A DNA stretch of 64,000 bases from Pacificibacter marinus (GTDB lineage: Bacteria; Pseudomonadota; Alphaproteobacteria; Rhodobacterales; Rhodobacteraceae). Position numbers and translations under genes: made by a program. The stretch is taken from positions 1 through 64,000 of the forward strand of contig NZ_FNZV01000014.1 in the NCBI RefSeq assembly GCF_900109555.1, read 5' to 3'. The first letter of the stretch is position 1; each line of letters opens with the position of its first letter. The notes under the pieces are model-generated. The model had not been told where the DNA came from. It searched no databases and worked only from the letters and a program-made list of their open reading frames with translations. This document shows, piece after piece, positions 60,002 through 64,000 of the stretch.

Positions 60002-61290
60002 ACATACCCTGCAAAGAACAGCGCGATTGCGGGGATAAAGGTGACCAATAGGATCACCACAAGTTCACAGGCGATAAATGGCAAGGCCCATTTTGCTGCC
60101 GTCTCAAAGGGAACTTTTCCCACTTTTGCAGCTAAAAATAACCCGACTCCGACAGGCGGTGTCAAATGCGCCATGGACAGGTTCACCGTCATCAGCGCGC
60201 CAAAGTGGATCAAATCCACATCCGCAGCAACAAGGCTGGGCTGTACCATTGGCACCAAAAGATACATCGCGGCTACAGGTTCCAAGAACGCGCCAGAGAT
60301 GATCAAAAGCACGTTGATCATCAACAAGATCACATGAGAATTTCCGCCTGACCAATCCATCAAGTTTTGCGTCACAGCAGCGGCCAGACCTTGAGTCTGC
60401 CAAATCCACGCAAAGACCGACGAACAGGCGATAATCATGACAACAACGCCGATGGTTTTGCCTGACGCGCACAACATATCTGGATAGTCGGACATCTTGA
60501 TTTTGCGGTACACCAAGCGGTCAATTGCAAAGAGATAAACAACAGCCACGGCGGCGGCTTCGGTGGCGGTGAACAGACCTGTGTAAATTCCGCCAAGCAC
60601 GATTACGGGCGCCATAAGGCCCCAAGCGGCATCTTTGAGCGCCTCGAAAAACTTGGCCCAAGTCCGTTCAACAGGGACGCCACGATAGCCGTTTTTGACG
60701 GATATCAAGAATGTGCAGCTCCCTAAAATCATCAACATCAATAGGCCAGGGCCGATGCCTGCGAAAAAGAGTTTCGGAATAGATTGTTCGGTGATCACAC
60801 CGTAGATGATCATCCCTAGGCTGGGTGGAATAACAACGCCAAAGGTACAGCCCGCTGCAACCACAGCAACGGCGAAAGGTCGAGGGTAACCGACCTTGGC
60901 CATGGCTGGAATTAAAAAGCTCAGGGCGGCGACAGTCGCGATATTTGACCCAGACATGGAACTGATGATTGCGCCTGTGGCAAGCGTGGTCAACGCCAAC
61001 CCTCCGGGCAGAGACCCAAGCACGATTTGCGCCAAATTGACGATGCGTTCAGATATACCTGTCCGCGTAATCATCGCCCCCGCTACAATAAACAGGGGTG
61101 TGGCAAGCAGGGGGAAGCTGTCGAGAGAGCCGCCTAAAATGTAGGGCACGACCGACAAAGGTGCCGCATCCATGAACACAATCACGAACAAAGCGCCAAG
61201 CCCGAGGGCTGCGAAAATTGGCATGTTGAACAGCAAAAGAACGATGAAAACGAGAAATCCAACGACGCTGGGGTTTGTTAGAAATTCCAT
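59998..61290 (-). CDS. TRAP transporter large permease (DctM)
   Basis: A 430-residue membrane protein with about twelve helices. LVFIVLLLFNMPIFAALGLGALFVIVFM, GAIISSMSGSNIATVAALSFLIPAMAKVGYPRPFAVAVVAAGCTFGVVIPPSLGMIIYG and the C-terminal HLTPPVGVGLFLAAKVGKVPFE are diagnostic. It forms the transporter with the DctQ and DctP proteins encoded upstream and overlaps the amidase gene. Confidence 0.93.
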   Translation of the reverse strand: MEFLTNPSVVGFLVFIVLLLFNMPIFAALGLGALFVIVFMDAAPLSVVPYILGGSLDSFPLLATPLFIVAGAMITRTGISERIVNLAQIVLGSLPGGLALTTLATGAIISSMSGSNIATVAALSFLIPAMAKVGYPRPFAVAVVAAGCTFGVVIPPSLGMIIYGVITEQSIPKLFFAGIGPGLLMLMILGSCTFLISVKNGYRGVPVERTWAKFFEALKDAAWGLMAPVIVLGGIYTGLFTATEAAAVAVVYLFAIDRLVYRKIKMSDYPDMLCASGKTIGVVVMIIACSSVFAWIWQTQGLAAAVTQNLMDWSGGNSHVILLMINVLLIISGAFLEPVAAMYLLVPMVQPSLVAADVDLIHFGALMTVNLSMAHLTPPVGVGLFLAAKVGKVPFETAAKWALPFIACELVVILLVTFIPAIALFFAGYV

Positions 61291-61293
61291 GGC

Positions 61294-61815
61294 TTAAGCC
61301 TCTTCATCAATTATAAAGTCGAGATCGGGACTAAAGCTGCCCAGAAAAAATCCCTGACAGGCCCGCAACACGGCAATGGCAAAGGCAATCATCATGCCCG
61401 CATTGATTGTCCAAATCGGAATTTCGGTTGTTGTGCTAATTTGCCCACTTTTAAATGATCTGGCCGTGGACACCCATGTCATAGATACAAGGTAGCAAAG
61501 AAAGATGATCACCCCGATGGTGACCGCGCATTCAATGACCTTGCGGCCGCGTGGTCCAAACCTATTGGCGATCAAAGGAATGCCTGCGTGTTCACCGGTT
61601 TTCATCCCTGCAGCAGCGCCGATGAGCGCGCCCCAGATAAAGAAAAAACGTGACAGTTCTTCGGTGAATGCAATCGCGTAATGGAAGACAAACCGCGACA
61701 AAACGCCGGAAAAAATCATCAACACGATCCCAACAAGAAAGAACGTGATGATGTATTTTTCCAAAGTGTCCAGCAGGCAATTTGCCTTGGCTATGCCAGT
61801 TCGTATGCCATTCAT
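61294..61815 (-). CDS. TRAP transporter small permease (DctQ)
   Basis: A 173-residue protein with four membrane helices; FTEELSRFFFIWGALIGAAAGMKTGEHAGI is the conserved DctQ core. I chose the ATG at 61815 (MNGIRTGIAK), which follows AGGA at good spacing; an in-frame ATG at 61911 lacks one and would place a hairpin inside the coding region. It ends three bases before the DctM gene. Confidence 0.9.
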   Translation of the reverse strand: MNGIRTGIAKANCLLDTLEKYIITFFLVGIVLMIFSGVLSRFVFHYAIAFTEELSRFFFIWGALIGAAAGMKTGEHAGIPLIANRFGPRGRKVIECAVTIGVIIFLCYLVSMTWVSTARSFKSGQISTTTEIPIWTINAGMMIAFAIAVLRACQGFFLGSFSPDLDFIIDEEA

Positions 61816-61878
61816 GACATTTCCTTTGCTTGGTGATTTTGGCAGACCCTGTGAGGGATCAAAACCCAAGAGTGAAAG

Positions 61879-61909
61879 GTCGGCGGGCCCAGTTTTGACG
61901 ACCGCCGAC
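61879..61909 (-). promoter_or_regulatory. Intercistronic hairpin after the DctP gene
   Basis: GTCGGCGG / CCGCCGAC, a perfect 8-bp stem with a 15-base loop, lies between the DctP stop and the DctQ start. It is the fourth such structure after a solute-binding-protein gene in this window. Confidence 0.5.
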
Positions 61910-61931
61910 ATTACTTTTTGTGACAGTTGTT

Positions 61932-62918
61932 TTAGTTGGCTGCTGCTACCGCTGCTTCGACAGTTGAGACAAGCTCTTCGCCAATTTCGGCTTTGAAGTT
62001 GTCATAGATTGGGGCTGCGATGTCTTTAAAGCTGTTCAATTCCGCTTCGGTTGGAACATAGATATCAGCACCTGCTTCTTTCATCTGCGTGATGTAGCCG
62101 GCGTCCTCAGCTGCAGCGGCTGCGCGCTGTGCTTTCATGCCTTCCAATGCGGCGGCGCGCACGATGGCTTGATCTTCTTCGCTCAGGCCCGCAAGAAAGC
62201 CTGTGTTCGCAATCATGCCCACAGATTCAAACGAAAAGTTGATCATAGAAATTTTCGGTGCAACTTCGTAAAACCGCTTGGCATAAATTAAAGGCGTTGT
62301 TGCAACGCCGCCATCAATGGCACCGGATTGCAGGGCTGAAAAGATTTCAGCAAAGCTGATTGGGGTAGGGACCGCACCAACGGCTTCCCAGCTTTTGACA
62401 AAGATCGGATTGCCAGGGACGCGGATTTTGACGCCATCAATACCCTCTGGTCCTGTCACAGTTTCGCCTTTTGAATACAGCTGAAAGAACCCGCCATCGC
62501 CCCATGCCAGAGCTTCCAAGCCCACATCATTCAAGCTTTTCGATAGATCTTGCCCCACTGGGCCGTCCATCACGCTCATTGCGACTTCGGCGTTGGGGAA
62601 TATCCAAGGCATTGCAGTGACTAGGAATTCTGGCTTGAGTTGCGACAACCAGATTGTTGTTTTCATGATGATATCGACTGCGCCAGCCTGTGCCATCTCA
62701 AGTTCCACGCGGTCATTGCCCGTGACGATTGTGCCGTTTGGATAGATTTCGACAGTGTGTTCGGTTTTGTCTTCGACGATAGATTTAAAGGTGTCGGCGG
62801 CAACCAACCAGTTGGATGTTTCTGGCACTGTGGTCGAAATTTTGATGGTGTCAGCCTGTGCTGCACCCGCGGATGCGAGCAATGCGATTGAGGCAAGTGT
62901 TGTCTTGAACGTTTTCAT
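61932..62918 (-). CDS. TRAP transporter solute-binding protein (DctP)
   Basis: A 328-residue periplasmic binding protein with signal peptide MKTFKTTLASIALLASAGAAQA. TIKISTTVPETSNWLVAADTFKSIVEDKTEHTVEIYPNG is the family start, and KIRVPGNPIFVKSWEAVGAVPTPISFAEIFSALQSGAIDGGV contains the conserved R-x-P and ligand-binding segment of DctP. The ATG at 62918 follows GGGA; the open frame extends upstream without homology. It probably binds a carboxylate or ureide processed by the co-transcribed cyclic amidohydrolase and amidase. Confidence 0.92.
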   Translation of the reverse strand: MKTFKTTLASIALLASAGAAQADTIKISTTVPETSNWLVAADTFKSIVEDKTEHTVEIYPNGTIVTGNDRVELEMAQAGAVDIIMKTTIWLSQLKPEFLVTAMPWIFPNAEVAMSVMDGPVGQDLSKSLNDVGLEALAWGDGGFFQLYSKGETVTGPEGIDGVKIRVPGNPIFVKSWEAVGAVPTPISFAEIFSALQSGAIDGGVATTPLIYAKRFYEVAPKISMINFSFESVGMIANTGFLAGLSEEDQAIVRAAALEGMKAQRAAAAAEDAGYITQMKEAGADIYVPTEAELNSFKDIAAPIYDNFKAEIGEELVSTVEAAVAAAN

Positions 62919-62983
62919 GTTTGGTTTCCCATTGTTGGTGGCCGAAGCCTTGTGTTCGGTCCTGTTCCGGACCTTTTGTGTCT

Positions 62984-64000
62984 TTATTGATCGTCTGTGA
63001 TTTCTTGAAATGGGCGGCTGCGGGCGATGAATTCGCCATGGCCTTTGCGCCCCGTGTACTGTTTTCCGTCCCACACAACTTCGCCGCGCGACACTGTGTA
63101 GGCAGGCCATGCACCAAGAACGCGCCCCTCATAAGGAGTGTAATCAACGGCGTGATGCAGGGCGTCATTTGTGATGGTGACAGGTTGATCGCCCCAGATG
63201 ACCAAGTCGGCGTCAGACCCGATGGCCAGCGTTCCCTTGCGTGGATACAGGCCATACAGTTTGGCGGGATTGGTCGATGTGAGTTCGACAAACCGCGTGA
63301 CAGGAATGCGCCCCGTCAACACGCCCTCAGAATACAGCAGCGGCAAACGTGTTTCCAAACCGGGAATGCCATTTGGAATATGGTCAAAGTCGACCTCACA
63401 CCCATTGGGTTTTTTCCCTGCCGCGTCGTCGTATTTGAAAGGCGCATGATCCGAGGAAAAGACACTGAACAGCCCATTTTCCAAGCCGCGCCAAACGTGT
63501 TTTTGATTTTCAGGATCACGTGGGGGTGGGCTGCAGACGCATTGCGCGCCTTCATATTCGCCGTCCAGCCCAAGGTCTGCCGCAGTCAAAAACAAATATT
63601 GTGGACAAGTTTCTGCGTGAATGTTTACACCACGGGCTTTTGCCATCTGAATTTGTTCAATCGCCTCAATGCCAGACACGTGCACGATCAGTAGTTGTAC
63701 ATCGACCAATTCGGCCAAAGAAATCGCGCGATGCGCCGCCTCGCGTTCCACAATGGCGGGGCGGGCATCTGCATGATAGCGCGGGGCAGTGTGACCGCGT
63801 GCTTTAAGCCGCTTGGTCAACCATTTGATGCAATCGGAGTTTTCCGCATGGATCATAGGCAACGCACCGTGGCGCCGCGCGATGTCCAAGACATCTAAAA
63901 TTTGTCCATCGTCAAGTTTGAGATCGTCATAGGTCATGTAGATTTTGAACGAGCTATAGCCCTTGGCAATCAGCTCTGGCAGCTCACGATCCAAAACCTC
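62984..64000 (-). CDS. Dihydropyrimidinase/hydantoinase/allantoinase-type cyclic amidohydrolase, 5' end beyond window
   Basis: The visible 338 residues are the C-terminal three quarters of a cyclic amidohydrolase; the frame continues past 64000, so the start and first metal ligands are outside. GYSSFKIYMTYDDLKLDD contains the Lys expected to be carbamylated, MIHAENSDCIKWL and LLIVHVSGIEAIEQI supply His ligands and FSSDHAPFKYDD the Asp. HAETCPQYLFLT and NPAKLYGLYPRKGTLAIGSDADLVIW are typical of D-hydantoinases and dihydropyrimidinases. First gene of the visible operon with TRAP, amidase and racemase genes. Confidence 0.9.
   Translation of the reverse strand, partial: EVLDRELPELIAKGYSSFKIYMTYDDLKLDDGQILDVLDIARRHGALPMIHAENSDCIKWLTKRLKARGHTAPRYHADARPAIVEREAAHRAISLAELVDVQLLIVHVSGIEAIEQIQMAKARGVNIHAETCPQYLFLTAADLGLDGEYEGAQCVCSPPPRDPENQKHVWRGLENGLFSVFSSDHAPFKYDDAAGKKPNGCEVDFDHIPNGIPGLETRLPLLYSEGVLTGRIPVTRFVELTSTNPAKLYGLYPRKGTLAIGSDADLVIWGDQPVTITNDALHHAVDYTPYEGRVLGAWPAYTVSRGEVVWDGKQYTGRKGHGEFIARSRPFQEITDDQ

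Noticed and set aside
1-64000. tRNA, rRNA, CRISPR, phage or integrase features
   Set aside because: None was recognised: no repeated spacer array, no tRNA-like cloverleaf ends at gene borders and no phage structural or integrase motifs.

Overview
The window looks like a chromosomal segment of a marine Rhodobacterales (roseobacter-type) alphaproteobacterium. This rests on moderately high G+C, tightly overlapping ATGA-type operons, a C-P lyase locus carrying a DUF1045 gene, several TRAP and ABC uptake systems, an iron-rhodo-box-like operator and a decayed IS110 element. It is a nutrient-acquisition and catabolic region. No rRNA, tRNA, CRISPR array, phage module or replication origin was recognised.

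Layout. 1-1362: an IS110-family transposase pseudogene and flanking non-coding DNA. 1363-5272: a FecBCD-type iron/siderophore ABC transporter, divergent from a SAM-dependent methyltransferase, with a palindromic iron-rhodo-box-like site between them. 5273-6646: low-density DNA with one AT-rich orphan alpha/beta-hydrolase-like gene. 6647-12427: a MarR regulator and a sulfatase/phosphonate monoesterase-like hydrolase, divergent from a TAXI-type TRAP transporter. 12663-13851: a membrane methyltransferase and an anchored protein phosphatase. 14051-26337: a nearly complete C-P lyase phosphonate locus (phnM, DUF1045, phnN-L-K-J-I-H-G, phnF, acetyltransferase, phnE-E-D-C). 26447-33223: an AfuABC/PhnSTU-like ABC importer overlapping genes for a metallo-beta-lactamase-fold protein, a histidine phosphatase and a HAD phosphatase. 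A divergent DeoR-family gene follows, and three copies of a TTCGTTCGAA-like operator lie in the shared promoter region. I read this as organophosphate scavenging.

33408-55749 is a purine or N-heterocycle island. It holds an adenosine deaminase, a fused FAD-molybdopterin dehydrogenase with its separate 2Fe-2S subunit, an aldehyde dehydrogenase, a GMC oxidoreductase, a two-subunit ThDP decarboxylase, three deaminase-type amidohydrolases and a BMP-type nucleoside ABC importer. Its most striking content is a split Rieske oxygenase system: two paralogous catalytic subunits that lack the Rieske cluster, and a separate Rieske protein translationally coupled to a GST-like protein and a small acylphosphatase-like protein. 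This resembles the NdmC/NdmD/NdmE caffeine N7-demethylase, in which the oxygenase borrows a Rieske centre and a GST homologue holds the complex together. I infer oxidative N-dealkylation of modified purines followed by deamination and ring oxidation; the substrate is unknown.

55856-64000 holds a LysR regulator, an enol-lactonase-like hydrolase, and an operon of cyclic amidohydrolase (cut by the window edge), TRAP DctPQM, amidase and hydantoin/allantoin-type racemase. This could process cyclic ureides, possibly products of purine breakdown.

A recurring regulatory feature is a strong GC-rich hairpin just downstream of each of four free-standing solute-binding-protein genes, suggesting 3' mRNA stabilisation for high binding-protein yield.
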